Assembly: GCF_030209435.1 (NCBI RefSeq)
Contig: NZ_JARVRX010000012.1
Span: 1 to 64,000 of the forward strand
Source: Mycolicibacterium sp. lyk4-40-TYG-92
GTDB taxonomy: Bacteria > Actinomycetota > Actinomycetes > Mycobacteriales > Mycobacteriaceae
Reading direction: 5' to 3'
Length of the DNA stretch: 64,000 bases
Below are positions 1 through 8,231 of this stretch, in pieces. The translations under genes were made by a program, and so were the position numbers. Position 1 is the stretch's first letter, and the number at the start of each line of letters is the position of its first letter. The notes under the pieces were generated by a model. It had not been told where the DNA came from. It was given only the letters and a program-made list of their open reading frames with translations, and searched no databases.

Positions 1-5
1 CGCAT

Positions 6-34
6 GCAACAACTCCCCAGGTAGGAGCTGTTGC
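6..34 (-). terminator. Stem-loop downstream of the PemK-like gene
   Basis: An inverted repeat pairs bases 6-16 with 24-34 (11 bp, one mismatch, 7-nt loop). It lies downstream of the leftward gene ending at 121, or of a gene beyond the window edge. There is no U-tract, as is usual in mycobacteria, so terminator function is inferred. Confidence 0.35.
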
Positions 35-56
35 ACTAGACCCTTGAATCGAAGCG

Positions 57-78
57 GCGTGTTGCCGTACAAACACGC
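57..78 (-). terminator. Second stem-loop downstream of the PemK-like gene
   Basis: GCGTGTT (57-63) and AACACGC (72-78) form a perfect 7-bp stem with an 8-nt loop, 43 nt past the stop codon of the leftward gene. It could be a terminator or a 3' stabilising hairpin. Confidence 0.35.
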
Positions 79-120
79 ACGCTCGCGGGAAAGGGGCGGC
101 TCGCGGAAGGGGGTGAGGGG

Positions 121-735
121 TCAGCGCCAGGAGTAGGCGGCGCGGAGGCGGGCGGCGATCATCTCGAACTTCTCGCGTTCGAGGATCGCGCCTTCGCGGC
201 GGATGCCTTCCTCCGGCACGTCGAGCACCCGGTCGAGGCGCACCCAGCTGGCGCGTCCCTCATAGTCCCAGCTGCCCGAGCCGATGCCGACCCAGTTGGA
301 ATCGCCCTGATGGCGGTCCTGGCTGGACACCATCAGGCCCAGCAGGGTGTTGCGGTCGCGGCCCACCACCAGCACGGGCCGGTCCTTACCGCGCGTCGGG
401 TCGTCTTCGTAGACGACCCAGGTCCAGACGATCTCGCCCGGGTCGGCCTGGCCGTCCAGGTCTGGGGCGTAGACGATCCGACGGGCGCGGTGCGCGGTGG
501 GGACGATGGTCTCGGTGACCGGGCGCCCGGCGGTGATGGCTGCCTGCGGCTCCGACGGAACCGCGCCGAGCGCCGTCAGACCCACCTCGATGCCGAACCG
601 GATGCCCTGCTGGATGGTCCGCTGCAGCCCGTCAGGCTGCTGCAAGGTGCGGATGAGCTTGGGCGCCTCGTTGAACACGAGTTGTTCCGCCAGACGCTGG
701 AACGTCTTCCACTGCGACGCCATGGCATCGAGCAT
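121..735 (-). CDS. PemK/MazF-fold protein (Rv2405-like)
   Basis: 204 residues. The last ~120 residues resemble the PemK/MazF growth-inhibitor fold: a segment beginning near residue 95 (PGEIVWTWVVYEDD), then RPVLVVGRD and the late LDRVLDVPEE stretch. The first ~70 residues are a helical extension that is not part of the toxin domain. The family includes mRNA interferases, but no antitoxin gene adjoins it: the next gene is lepA, divergent and 100 bp away. A position next to lepA matches M. tuberculosis Rv2405 as I recall it. ATG at 735 is used; a second in-frame ATG (residue 5) is possible. Whether it has ribonuclease activity is unknown. Confidence 0.75.
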   Translation of the reverse strand: MLDAMASQWKTFQRLAEQLVFNEAPKLIRTLQQPDGLQRTIQQGIRFGIEVGLTALGAVPSEPQAAITAGRPVTETIVPTAHRARRIVYAPDLDGQADPGEIVWTWVVYEDDPTRGKDRPVLVVGRDRNTLLGLMVSSQDRHQGDSNWVGIGSGSWDYEGRASWVRLDRVLDVPEEGIRREGAILEREKFEMIAARLRAAYSWR

Positions 736-824
736 AGGGGAGTTTCCGGGCCACGATTTAGTCGCCGGGGTCCTCCCTGGATACCCTGGTAGCTGCGCGT
801 GATACGCGTAGACCCATCGTCACC

Positions 825-830
825 AGGAGA
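825..830 (+). promoter_or_regulatory. Ribosome binding site that decides the lepA start
   Basis: AGGAGA at 825-830 is a near-ideal Shine-Dalgarno sequence. Five nucleotides later comes ATC (836-838), in frame with lepA. No ATG, GTG or TTG lies in frame between the upstream stop TAG (809-811) and the ATG at 938. Confidence 0.7.
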
Positions 831-835
831 TTCCC

Positions 836-2677
836 ATCAGCAGTTTCGCCGACAAGACGTTCACTGCGCCGGCGCAGATTCGGAACTTCTGCATCATCGC
901 CCATATCGACCACGGCAAGTCCACCCTGGCCGACCGCATGCTGCAGCTCACCGGCGTCGTCGACGACCGGTCGATGCGCGCGCAGTACCTGGACCGCATG
1001 GACATCGAGCGCGAGCGCGGCATCACGATCAAGGCGCAGAATGTCCGTCTGCCGTGGAAGGTCGGCGATGAAGAGTTCGTCCTGCACCTGATCGACACCC
1101 CGGGCCACGTCGACTTCACCTACGAGGTGTCGCGCGCGCTGGAGGCCTGCGAGGGCGCCGTGCTGCTGGTCGACGCCGCGCAGGGCATCGAGGCGCAGAC
1201 CCTGGCCAACCTCTATCTGGCGCTGGATCGCGGATTGACCATCATCCCGGTGCTCAACAAGATCGACCTGCCGGCCGCCGACCCGGACCGCTACGCGGCC
1301 GAGATCGCGCACATCATCGGCTGCGAGCCGACGGACGTGCTGCGGGTGTCCGGCAAGACCGGCGCCGGCGTGACGGAGCTGCTCGACGAGGTGGTCCGGC
1401 TGGTCCCGGCGCCGACCGGCGACCCGGACGCCCCGACCCGCGCGATGATCTTCGACTCGGTCTACGACATCTACCGCGGCGTGGTCACCTACGTCCGTGT
1501 GGTGGACGGCAAGATCGTCCCGCGCGAGAAGATCGCGATGATGTCCACGGGGGCCACCCACGAACTGCTCGAGGTCGGCATCGTCTCGCCCGAGCCCAAG
1601 CCGTCAGAGGGGCTGGGCGTCGGCGAGGTGGGTTACCTCATCACCGGCGTGAAGGACGTCCGGCAGTCCAAGGTCGGTGACACGGTGACGACGGCCCGCA
1701 AGGGCGCCACCGAAGCGCTCACCGGGTACCGCGAACCCAAGCCGATGGTCTACTCCGGCCTGTACCCGGTGGACGGGTCGGATTACCCCAACCTGCGTGA
1801 GGCGCTCGACAAGCTGCAGCTCAACGACGCCGCGCTGACCTACGAGCCGGAAACCTCTGTGGCACTTGGCTTCGGCTTCCGTTGTGGCTTCCTGGGCCTG
1901 CTGCACATGGAGATCACGCGCGAACGCCTGGAGCGCGAGTTCAACCTCGATCTCATCTCGACCTCGCCCAACGTGGTGTACCGGGTCGAGAAGGAGGACA
2001 ACACCGAGCTGATCGTCACCAACCCGTCGATCTGGCCCGAGGGCAAGGTCCGCGCCGTCCACGAGCCGGTGGTGAAGACGACGGTGATCGCACCCAGCGA
2101 GTTCATCGGCACCATCATGGAGCTGTGCCAGTCCCGCCGCGGTGAGCTGCAGGGCATGGACTACCTGTCCCCGGAGCGCGTCGAATTGCGCTACATCATG
2201 CCGCTCGGCGAGATCATCTTCGATTTCTTCGACTCGCTGAAGTCGCGCACCCGCGGCTACGCGTCGCTGGACTACGAAGAGGCCGGCGAGCAGGAAGCCG
2301 ATCTGGTGAAGGTCGACATCCTGTTGCAGGGCGAGGCCGTCGACGCTTTCAGTGCGATCGTGCACAAGGACGGCGCATCGGCCTACGGCAACAAGATGAC
2401 GACCAAGCTCAAGGAGCTGATCCCGCGTCAGCAGTTCGAGGTGCCGGTGCAGGCTGCCATCGGCTCGAGAATCATTGCGCGCGAGAACATCCGGGCCATC
2501 CGCAAGGACGTGCTCTCCAAGTGCTACGGCGGTGACATCACCCGTAAGCGCAAGCTGCTCGAGAAGCAGAAGGAGGGCAAGAAGCGCATGAAAACCATTG
2601 GCCGGGTTGAGGTTCCGCAGGAGGCCTTCGTCGCCGCGCTGTCTACCGACGCGGCCGGCGACAAGCCCAAGAAGTAG
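836..2677 (+). CDS. lepA: Elongation factor 4 (LepA), apparent AUC start
   Basis: Ribosome-associated translational GTPase (EF4) that acts on stalled or mis-translocated ribosomes. 613 residues from 836. G1 P-loop HIDHGKST is at residues 23-30; RGIT, DTPGHVDF and NKID motifs follow; the C-terminus has the LepA-specific basic tail (GGDITRKRKLLEKQKEGKK). The first ATG in frame (938) would delete the P-loop and cannot be the true start. An in-frame TAG at 809-811 bounds the reading frame. The only start with good ribosome-binding spacing is ATC at 836, giving M(I)SSFADKTFTAPAQIRNF. ATT at 830 overlaps the Shine-Dalgarno itself and is unlikely. It runs convergent with the next gene across a hairpin. 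Confidence 0.93.
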   Translation: MSSFADKTFTAPAQIRNFCIIAHIDHGKSTLADRMLQLTGVVDDRSMRAQYLDRMDIERERGITIKAQNVRLPWKVGDEEFVLHLIDTPGHVDFTYEVSRALEACEGAVLLVDAAQGIEAQTLANLYLALDRGLTIIPVLNKIDLPAADPDRYAAEIAHIIGCEPTDVLRVSGKTGAGVTELLDEVVRLVPAPTGDPDAPTRAMIFDSVYDIYRGVVTYVRVVDGKIVPREKIAMMSTGATHELLEVGIVSPEPKPSEGLGVGEVGYLITGVKDVRQSKVGDTVTTARKGATEALTGYREPKPMVYSGLYPVDGSDYPNLREALDKLQLNDAALTYEPETSVALGFGFRCGFLGLLHMEITRERLEREFNLDLISTSPNVVYRVEKEDNTELIVTNPSIWPEGKVRAVHEPVVKTTVIAPSEFIGTIMELCQSRRGELQGMDYLSPERVELRYIMPLGEIIFDFFDSLKSRTRGYASLDYEEAGEQEADLVKVDILLQGEAVDAFSAIVHKDGASAYGNKMTTKLKELIPRQQFEVPVQAAIGSRIIARENIRAIRKDVLSKCYGGDITRKRKLLEKQKEGKKRMKTIGRVEVPQEAFVAALSTDAAGDKPKK

Positions 2678-2683
2678 CGATTG

Positions 2684-2722
2684 GTGCACGATTTCCCGCG
2701 GTGGCCGCGGAAGATCGTGCAC
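2684..2722. terminator. Bidirectional stem-loop between lepA and the oxidoreductase gene
   Basis: Bases 2684-2701 and 2705-2722 form an almost perfect 18-bp inverted repeat (GTGCACGAT...CCGCGG) with a 3-nt loop, centred between two convergent genes whose stops lie at 2677 and 2733. Confidence 0.75.
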
Positions 2723-2732
2723 TAAACACTGG

Positions 2733-3647
2733 TCAGGCGACCCGCAGCACGGCCTTGCCGGCGACCTTGCGTCCCAGCAGGGCCTGCGCGGCCGCGGCGA
2801 TGTTCTCCCACGAATCCCGCAGCCCGATCTGCGGATCGATCTCACAGTCGGCCAGCAGAGTCAGCAGGTAGTCCAGGTCGGCGCGAAATGGCGCGCGGAC
2901 GGTGAACGGCTCCAAGCGTTTCCGGTTACCGATGCGCCGCTGCGCCTCGAAGTCGATGGTGGTGGGTTCATTCGAGGCCATCCCGATGGACTGCACCGAG
3001 CCGCCGTCGGACACGAGGCTGAAGGCCTGCGCCAACAGCTTGCCGCCGACGTTGTCGAGGACGCCGAAAACCGGCTCGGCCACCGCGTCGAGTCCGACCA
3101 CCACTTCGGCTGCGCCCAATTCCTGCAGACCTTCACCGCGGGGCGCGCTGCCGACGGCTGCCACCACATGGGCACCGGCCCGCGCCGCCAGTTGCACCGC
3201 GAACCGGCCGACGCCGCCGGACGCGCCGGTGATCAAAACCCGTCGGCCGACGACGGGACCGAGAGCGCGCAGGGCCTGCAGGGCCGTCACCCCGGCCACC
3301 GGAAGCGCCGCGGCATCCTCGAACTCGACGAACTCGGGCAGCTCGGCCAGATTGTCGGTCGATACGACGCGTCGCTCGGCCCAGCCGGCCTCGCCGGCGA
3401 ATCCGACGACCCGGGCTCCCACCTGAGGTCCGGAGCCGTCGGCCGCGGCTTGCACCACCACGCCGGCGCTGTCCCAGCCCGGGACTTCGCCCGGCCGGCG
3501 CATCTGATCGATGAAGTGGAGCTCACCGAAGTTCAGGGCAATCGCGTGCACCGCGATCAGTGCCTGAGATTTCGTGGCGACGGGCTCGGCGACGTCGTCG
3601 AACCGGAGATTGGCGGGAGCGTCGGGGGCGTAGACGAGTGCGCGCAT
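2733..3647 (-). CDS. Zinc-type alcohol dehydrogenase / quinone oxidoreductase family protein
   Basis: 304 residues from ATG 3647; a longer frame to 3797 exists but the extra 50 residues do not look like the family N-terminus, whereas MRALVYAPDAPANLRFDDV does. Medium-chain dehydrogenase/reductase: GroES-like N-terminal half, then a Rossmann NAD(P)H site at GASGGVGRFAVQLAARAGA (about residues 142-160). The Cys and His ligands of zinc alcohol dehydrogenases are absent, pointing to the zeta-crystallin/quinone reductase branch. Substrate unknown. It diverges from the flavin monooxygenase operon with about 190 bp between, so the two may share regulation. Confidence 0.8.
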   Translation of the reverse strand: MRALVYAPDAPANLRFDDVAEPVATKSQALIAVHAIALNFGELHFIDQMRRPGEVPGWDSAGVVVQAAADGSGPQVGARVVGFAGEAGWAERRVVSTDNLAELPEFVEFEDAAALPVAGVTALQALRALGPVVGRRVLITGASGGVGRFAVQLAARAGAHVVAAVGSAPRGEGLQELGAAEVVVGLDAVAEPVFGVLDNVGGKLLAQAFSLVSDGGSVQSIGMASNEPTTIDFEAQRRIGNRKRLEPFTVRAPFRADLDYLLTLLADCEIDPQIGLRDSWENIAAAAQALLGRKVAGKAVLRVA

Positions 3648-3825
3648 AAACGGGCCAACCCCGGAAAGTATTCCCGTATTCCCGGCATTCGGACGCGGTG
3701 GCGCCGGGGGATGGGCCCCGAGAGCAACCCCGTTGAGCGGCAACAACACCCGAGCGATCGACAAGGTGGGTTGTTCCCATTGCATCGTTCTGAGCACAAC
3801 GCTATGTACCGGGCGCGTCGAGTCC

Positions 3826-3831
3826 TAACTT
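3826..3831 (+). promoter_or_regulatory. -10 element TAACTT for a leaderless transcript
   Basis: TAACTT fits the mycobacterial TANNNT -10 consensus. Seven nucleotides separate it from GTG at 3839, the spacing at which mRNA would begin on the start codon. The same geometry occurs before the leaders at 14442 and 18375 and before mbtI. Confidence 0.5.
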
Positions 3832-3838
3832 GCTGGGT

Positions 3839-5161
3839 GTGTCGAAAGAACTTCACCTTCTCGCCTTCGGCAACACCCGATCCGCCGGACCGTGGCGGCA
3901 CCCCGATGCGGACAACAGCACCGCCGGCGTCCGCCGGCGGCTCATCAAGCACGCGCAACTGGCGGAAGCGGGAACCTTCGACGCGCTGTTCTTCGCGGAC
4001 GGGCTGAACTACGGGCCGCCGGCCACGTGGGCCTACAAGATTCCCGAGGACTTCGAACCACTGACTGCGACGGCCGCGCTGTCGTCGGTGACCGGCCACA
4101 TCGGTTTGGTGGTCACCGGCTCGGCGACGCTGCAGCATCCTTTCCACCTTGCGCGGCAACTGCTTTCGCTCGATCACCTGAGTGGTGGGCGCGCCGGCTG
4201 GAACCTGGTGACCAGCTTTGCCCGCGCGGCAGCCGACAATTTCAGCGCCAAGGGCGTGGTCGATCACGACGAACGCTACGCGATCGCCGAGGAGGCACTC
4301 GATGTGGTTCGCAAGCTCTGGGATGGCTGGGGCGAGGACACGATCATCGAGGATCGCGCCGCGGGAGTGTTCCACGACGTCAACAAGATTCGCACCGCAG
4401 ACCATCACGGCAAGTACTTCGACGTGGCAGGTCCACTGGGTGCCTCACGGTCCGCGCAGGGCCGGCCCGTGCTCTTCCAGGCCGGAGCGTCAGCCACCGG
4501 GCGGACTTTCGCCGCCAAACATGCCGAGGTGATCTTCACCAGTCACGGCAACCGCGGCCGGGCGCAGGAGTTCTACCGACAGATCCACCAGGAGGCGCGG
4601 CGTCTCGGGCGTGGCACACCACCGTTGATCACCCCGTCCTTCCGCTACGTCATCGGCTCGACCGACGACGAGGCGCGCCGTGCCGAGCGCGATGAGTACG
4701 AGTACTTCAGTCCCGAATATCAGGCCGCCTGGTTGCTCGAGGTCGAAGTCGACGTCACCGCCGCCGATCTCGACGGGCCGGTACCCGCTTCGGCATTTCC
4801 CGATTCCACCGAGACCCACCAGACCGCGCTGGCCGGGTATCGCGCCCTGGCCGCCGAGAGCCCGACGGTGCGGGATTTCCTGTACCGCACCGTCAACGGC
4901 TGGGGCGCGGGGGTCGTCGGCACGCCGGAACAGATCGCCGACGAGATCGAGCAGTGGTTCACGCAAGGCGCCGCAGACGGTTTCGTCCTTCGTGATTCGG
5001 GATTGCCCGGTCAAACCGAGTTGTTCGTCGATCAGGTGGTGCCGGTGCTCCGCAAGCGCGGCCTGTTTCGCCATGAGTACGCGGGCACGACGTTGCGATC
5101 CCACCTCGGCCTGGAGATCCCGACTCGTGCCCCGGCACATCAGCCATCGGAGGGCCGATGA
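3839..5161 (+). CDS. NtaA/SnaA/DszA-family FMN-dependent monooxygenase (first)
   Basis: 440 residues of the bacterial-luciferase-like TIM-barrel fold, NtaA/SnaA/SoxA(DszA) branch, which uses reduced FMN from a separate reductase to oxidise C-N or C-S bonds. Family motifs are the N-terminal WRHPDAD, LSGGRAGWNLVTSFA near residues 120-135, and PVLFQAGASATGRTFAAKHAE near 215-235. GTG 3839 (MSKELHLL) is preferred to TTG 3830 because of the promoter spacing. It is the first gene of a five-gene operon and overlaps the next by ATGA. It contains no cysteine and no internal methionine. Context points to organosulfur oxidation; no flavin reductase gene is nearby. Exact substrate unknown. Confidence 0.85.
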   Translation: MSKELHLLAFGNTRSAGPWRHPDADNSTAGVRRRLIKHAQLAEAGTFDALFFADGLNYGPPATWAYKIPEDFEPLTATAALSSVTGHIGLVVTGSATLQHPFHLARQLLSLDHLSGGRAGWNLVTSFARAAADNFSAKGVVDHDERYAIAEEALDVVRKLWDGWGEDTIIEDRAAGVFHDVNKIRTADHHGKYFDVAGPLGASRSAQGRPVLFQAGASATGRTFAAKHAEVIFTSHGNRGRAQEFYRQIHQEARRLGRGTPPLITPSFRYVIGSTDDEARRAERDEYEYFSPEYQAAWLLEVEVDVTAADLDGPVPASAFPDSTETHQTALAGYRALAAESPTVRDFLYRTVNGWGAGVVGTPEQIADEIEQWFTQGAADGFVLRDSGLPGQTELFVDQVVPVLRKRGLFRHEYAGTTLRSHLGLEIPTRAPAHQPSEGR

Positions 5162-6537
5162 CCGAGCCCTTCGTCCTGGCCGGTTTCACCATGTCGACGG
5201 TGTCGCACGGCAATTTCGGTTTGTGGCGCCACCCGCGGGATCAGACGTCGCGGTATACCGACCTCCGGTACTGGGTGGAACTCGCACAACTGCTGGATGC
5301 CGGCGGCTTCGATCTGCTCTTCATCGCGGATGCGGTCGGCCAGCTCGATGTCTTCGGCGGCAGCGCGGAGGCGGCCCTGACCGGCGCGGTACAGACGCCG
5401 GTCACCGACCCCTTGCTCGCCGTGTCGGCGATGGCGGCCGCCACCGAGCATCTCGGCTTCGGCATCACCGTGTCCACCACCTACGAGAGTCCATATCTGC
5501 TGGCGCGCAAGTTCAGTACGCTCGACCACCTCACCGGTGGACGCATCGGGTGGAACATCGTCACGTCACTGCTGGACAGCGCCGCCCGCAACATCATCGG
5601 CCGCGACCGGCAGATTCCCCATGACGAGCGGTACGCGATGGCTCAAGAATTCCTCGAGGTCACCTACAAGCTGTGGGAAGGGTCCTGGGAGCCCGGAGCG
5701 GTGCTGCGCGACCGGGACCGCGGCGTCTACACCGACGCCGGCAAGGTCCACCCCATCGGGCATCAGGGCCGCTACTTCAGTGTGCCGGGCGCGCATCTCG
5801 TCGAACCGTCCCCACAACGGACTCCCGTGCTGTTCCAGGCGGGAACATCGCCGGCGGGAAGGGAATTCGCGGCACGTAATGCCGAGTTGGTGTTCGCCAG
5901 CGATCCCCGGCCGGATGTGTTGCGCGCCAACATCGCCGATATCCGGCGCCGCGCAGTGCAATACGGGCGCCGTCCTGACGCCATCAAGTTTCTGACCTCG
6001 ATCGAGGTCGTCACCGACAGTACCGATGCCGCCGCCCGGGCGAAGGCCGACGAATTGGCGGGCTATCACGATCTCGAAGCCGGACTGGTGCTGTTGTCGG
6101 CGCTGTCGGGCGTGGACTGGTCGGACTACGGAGTGGACCGGCCGATCGAACAATTCGATACCGACGCGAGCCGGTCGATCCTGGCCGCCGTCGCCGATCC
6201 CGATGCCCGCCAACGTCTTACATTGCGCGACTATGCCGGTGGGCTCGGTGGTTTCGGTGGCGCACTGTTCGTCGGCTCGGGCCGCACCGTCGCCGACGAC
6301 CTGGAGCAGTATGCGGAGCATGCCGGCGTCGACGGCTTCAACATCGCCTATCACGTCACACCGGGCAGCTTCGCCGATGTGGCCGAGTACCTGATCCCCG
6401 AACTGCGCAAACGTGGCCGGGCACGGGAGGCCGGCCATCCGGGCACGTTGCGGCAACAGATTTTCGGCGGTTCCGCGCTACTGCCGGACGACCATCCGGG
6501 CGCCGCGTTCCGCCGCCAAAGAATCCCGTCGATTTGA
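5158..6537 (+). CDS. NtaA/SnaA/DszA-family FMN-dependent monooxygenase (second)
   Basis: 459 residues, paralogous to the preceding gene: WRHPRDQTSRY near the N-terminus, LTGGRIGWNIVTSLLDSAARN and PVLFQAGTSPAGREFAARNAE. Translation is coupled to the upstream gene by an ATGA overlap, so the two are probably made in similar amounts. Two related monooxygenases in tandem could act on different S-substituents or on successive intermediates. No cysteine; three internal methionines. Confidence 0.85.
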   Translation: MTEPFVLAGFTMSTVSHGNFGLWRHPRDQTSRYTDLRYWVELAQLLDAGGFDLLFIADAVGQLDVFGGSAEAALTGAVQTPVTDPLLAVSAMAAATEHLGFGITVSTTYESPYLLARKFSTLDHLTGGRIGWNIVTSLLDSAARNIIGRDRQIPHDERYAMAQEFLEVTYKLWEGSWEPGAVLRDRDRGVYTDAGKVHPIGHQGRYFSVPGAHLVEPSPQRTPVLFQAGTSPAGREFAARNAELVFASDPRPDVLRANIADIRRRAVQYGRRPDAIKFLTSIEVVTDSTDAAARAKADELAGYHDLEAGLVLLSALSGVDWSDYGVDRPIEQFDTDASRSILAAVADPDARQRLTLRDYAGGLGGFGGALFVGSGRTVADDLEQYAEHAGVDGFNIAYHVTPGSFADVAEYLIPELRKRGRAREAGHPGTLRQQIFGGSALLPDDHPGAAFRRQRIPSI

Positions 6538-6566
6538 TCGCTGCCGCATCGGGTGCTGATCGGGCA

Positions 6567-6581
6567 AGCTGAGAATCAGCT
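6567..6581. promoter_or_regulatory. Perfect short palindrome between the second monooxygenase and permease genes
   Basis: AGCTGA-GAA-TCAGCT is a perfect 6+6 bp palindrome in the only sizeable gap of the operon (6538-6647), followed by AT-rich TAATTATCC. It may be an operator, a processing hairpin or part of an internal promoter. Confidence 0.3.
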
Positions 6582-6647
6582 AATTATCCGGTAAAGAACT
6601 GTGCGGCAAAGCATTACGCGGTCCGCACGGTGGAAAGGCGGGCACCC

Positions 6648-8231
6648 GTGTCCACACCGAATCGCATAGAGCTGGCCGGTCGCGGGCTGGCCTCCGCGCA
6701 AGGCCATGGGCTGCAGAGCGATGCCCTGGGCTTCTGGGGAGTCTTCGCGCAAGGCTTGGCCGCCGCCGCGCCCAGCGTCGCGCTCGCCTCCGTGCCCTTC
6801 GCGCTGTTCGTGGCCGCGGGCAAGGGAGCGACCTGGGCGGTGCTGGTCGGCCTGGGTATCACCGTGCTGATCGCAGCGACCATCAGCTTCCAGGCCAGAC
6901 GCACCGTGTCGTCCGGCTCACTCGGCACCTACACCGGTAACGGACTCGGGCCGGGGTTCGCCTACGCCGCCGGTTTCAGCCTGCTGGTCGGTTACATCGG
7001 TTTCGCCACCACCGGAACCCTCGGCGGTGTCGTCTACCTCGACGCGTTCCTGGATTCCATCGGATTGGGTTCGCAGGCAACATGGTTCCGTCTCCTGCTG
7101 GTGGTGGTCATCGTCGGCGTCGGGACCTATCTGCCGTTCCGCGGAGCGTCGATCGCCGCGAAGTACGAGCTCGTGTTCGAACTGATCGCCATCGCGTCGA
7201 TTCTGGTGATCATCGTCGCCGCGTATCTCGGATATGGGTTCCGCGTCGATTGGGATCAATGGAACCCGGCGCACCTGGGCAGCAGTGCGACTTTCATCGC
7301 CGCGGTGTCCGCCGTCGGGTCGTACGCGGGCTTCGAGAGCGTCGCCTCCCTGGGCGCGGAAGCCAAAGACGCACACCGCAATATCGCCCGCTCGCTGCTG
7401 CGGGTGGTGCTGCTGCTGGGCGTGCTGTACGTCGTGTCGACCTACCCGCAGATCCTGCTGTTCAACTCCATCGACGGTGACAAGGCGATCCTGCCGCAGC
7501 TCGCGGACTCCACCGGTGTGCACTGGGTGAACCACGTCGTCAGCGGAACCGTGGCGATTGCGTTCATCGTCTTCGTCACCGCGGTGACCACCGCCGCGGC
7601 GCGGTCGCTGTTCACCTTCGCCCACGAGGGCGCGCTGCCGGCCGCGTTGACCAAGGTGCACCCCAAATACAAGACGCCGTGGGTCGGCATAGCCTTCATC
7701 GGCGTGCTGTCGTTCGTCTTCTCTGTCGTGGCCACCGTGAGCTCGGCCGGCCGCGTGGTGTTCGACGTCTACGGCGCCTTCGTGGCCAACTGGGGTTTCC
7801 TCGTCAGCTATCTGCTGGTCGTCGTCGCAACACCGATCTGGCTGTACAAGATTCGGGCGCTGACGCCGCTGCGATTGGCCGTCTCGGTGGCCGCGACGCT
7901 GGCCATCGGGTACGTGATCTTCAGCAATTTCTATCCCGCGCCCAAATTCCCCTTCAACATCCTGCCGCTGATCTACGGGGGCATCCTGCTGGCCGGGCTG
8001 GCCTGGTACTGGTACCTCAAGCGTGCCAAGCCCGAGGTCGCGCGCCGGATCGGCAGCATTCAAACCCTGTCCGAAGCCGAGCAGCAGCGGCTGATCGACG
8101 CCGGCATCCTCGAGGTGCTCGATCACCAACCCGAGCAGCCGGGCACCGAGACGAGTGCCGATGAGGGCGATGAGGCGAGTGCCGATGCGGGCACTGAGTC
8201 CCAACGAGACAAGGAGCCGGTCGCACCATGA
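6648..8231 (+). CDS. APC-superfamily amino acid/amine permease
   Basis: 527 residues from GTG 6648 (MSTPNRIEL), chosen because GAAAGG lies about 9 nt upstream; GTG 6630 would add six residues. About 12 hydrophobic segments span residues 30-460, with an acidic, low-complexity C-terminal tail (EGDEASADAGTE). The first helix region GFWGVFAQGLAAAAPSVAL is typical of APC amino acid permeases. It is coupled to the acetyltransferase gene by ATGA. An amino-acid-type carrier between monooxygenases and an acetyltransferase suggests that the imported substrate is an amino acid derivative. No cysteine and no internal methionine, remarkable for an integral membrane protein. Confidence 0.85.
   Translation: MSTPNRIELAGRGLASAQGHGLQSDALGFWGVFAQGLAAAAPSVALASVPFALFVAAGKGATWAVLVGLGITVLIAATISFQARRTVSSGSLGTYTGNGLGPGFAYAAGFSLLVGYIGFATTGTLGGVVYLDAFLDSIGLGSQATWFRLLLVVVIVGVGTYLPFRGASIAAKYELVFELIAIASILVIIVAAYLGYGFRVDWDQWNPAHLGSSATFIAAVSAVGSYAGFESVASLGAEAKDAHRNIARSLLRVVLLLGVLYVVSTYPQILLFNSIDGDKAILPQLADSTGVHWVNHVVSGTVAIAFIVFVTAVTTAAARSLFTFAHEGALPAALTKVHPKYKTPWVGIAFIGVLSFVFSVVATVSSAGRVVFDVYGAFVANWGFLVSYLLVVVATPIWLYKIRALTPLRLAVSVAATLAIGYVIFSNFYPAPKFPFNILPLIYGGILLAGLAWYWYLKRAKPEVARRIGSIQTLSEAEQQRLIDAGILEVLDHQPEQPGTETSADEGDEASADAGTESQRDKEPVAP

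Noticed and set aside
310..802. Rightward frames opposite the PemK-like gene
   Set aside because: Arg/Pro/His-rich composition typical of the antisense of high-GC genes; no family resemblance.
938..2677. lepA starting at ATG 938
   Set aside because: This start removes the GTP-binding P-loop encoded at 902-925; the frame continues upstream with conserved LepA sequence.
3804..4007. Cys-containing frame beginning MYRARRVLTCWVCRK before the first monooxygenase gene, as a fourth cysteine leader
   Set aside because: It has only two spaced Cys codons, no -10 element at leaderless distance and runs 169 nt into the downstream gene; an ordinary overlapping frame explains it.
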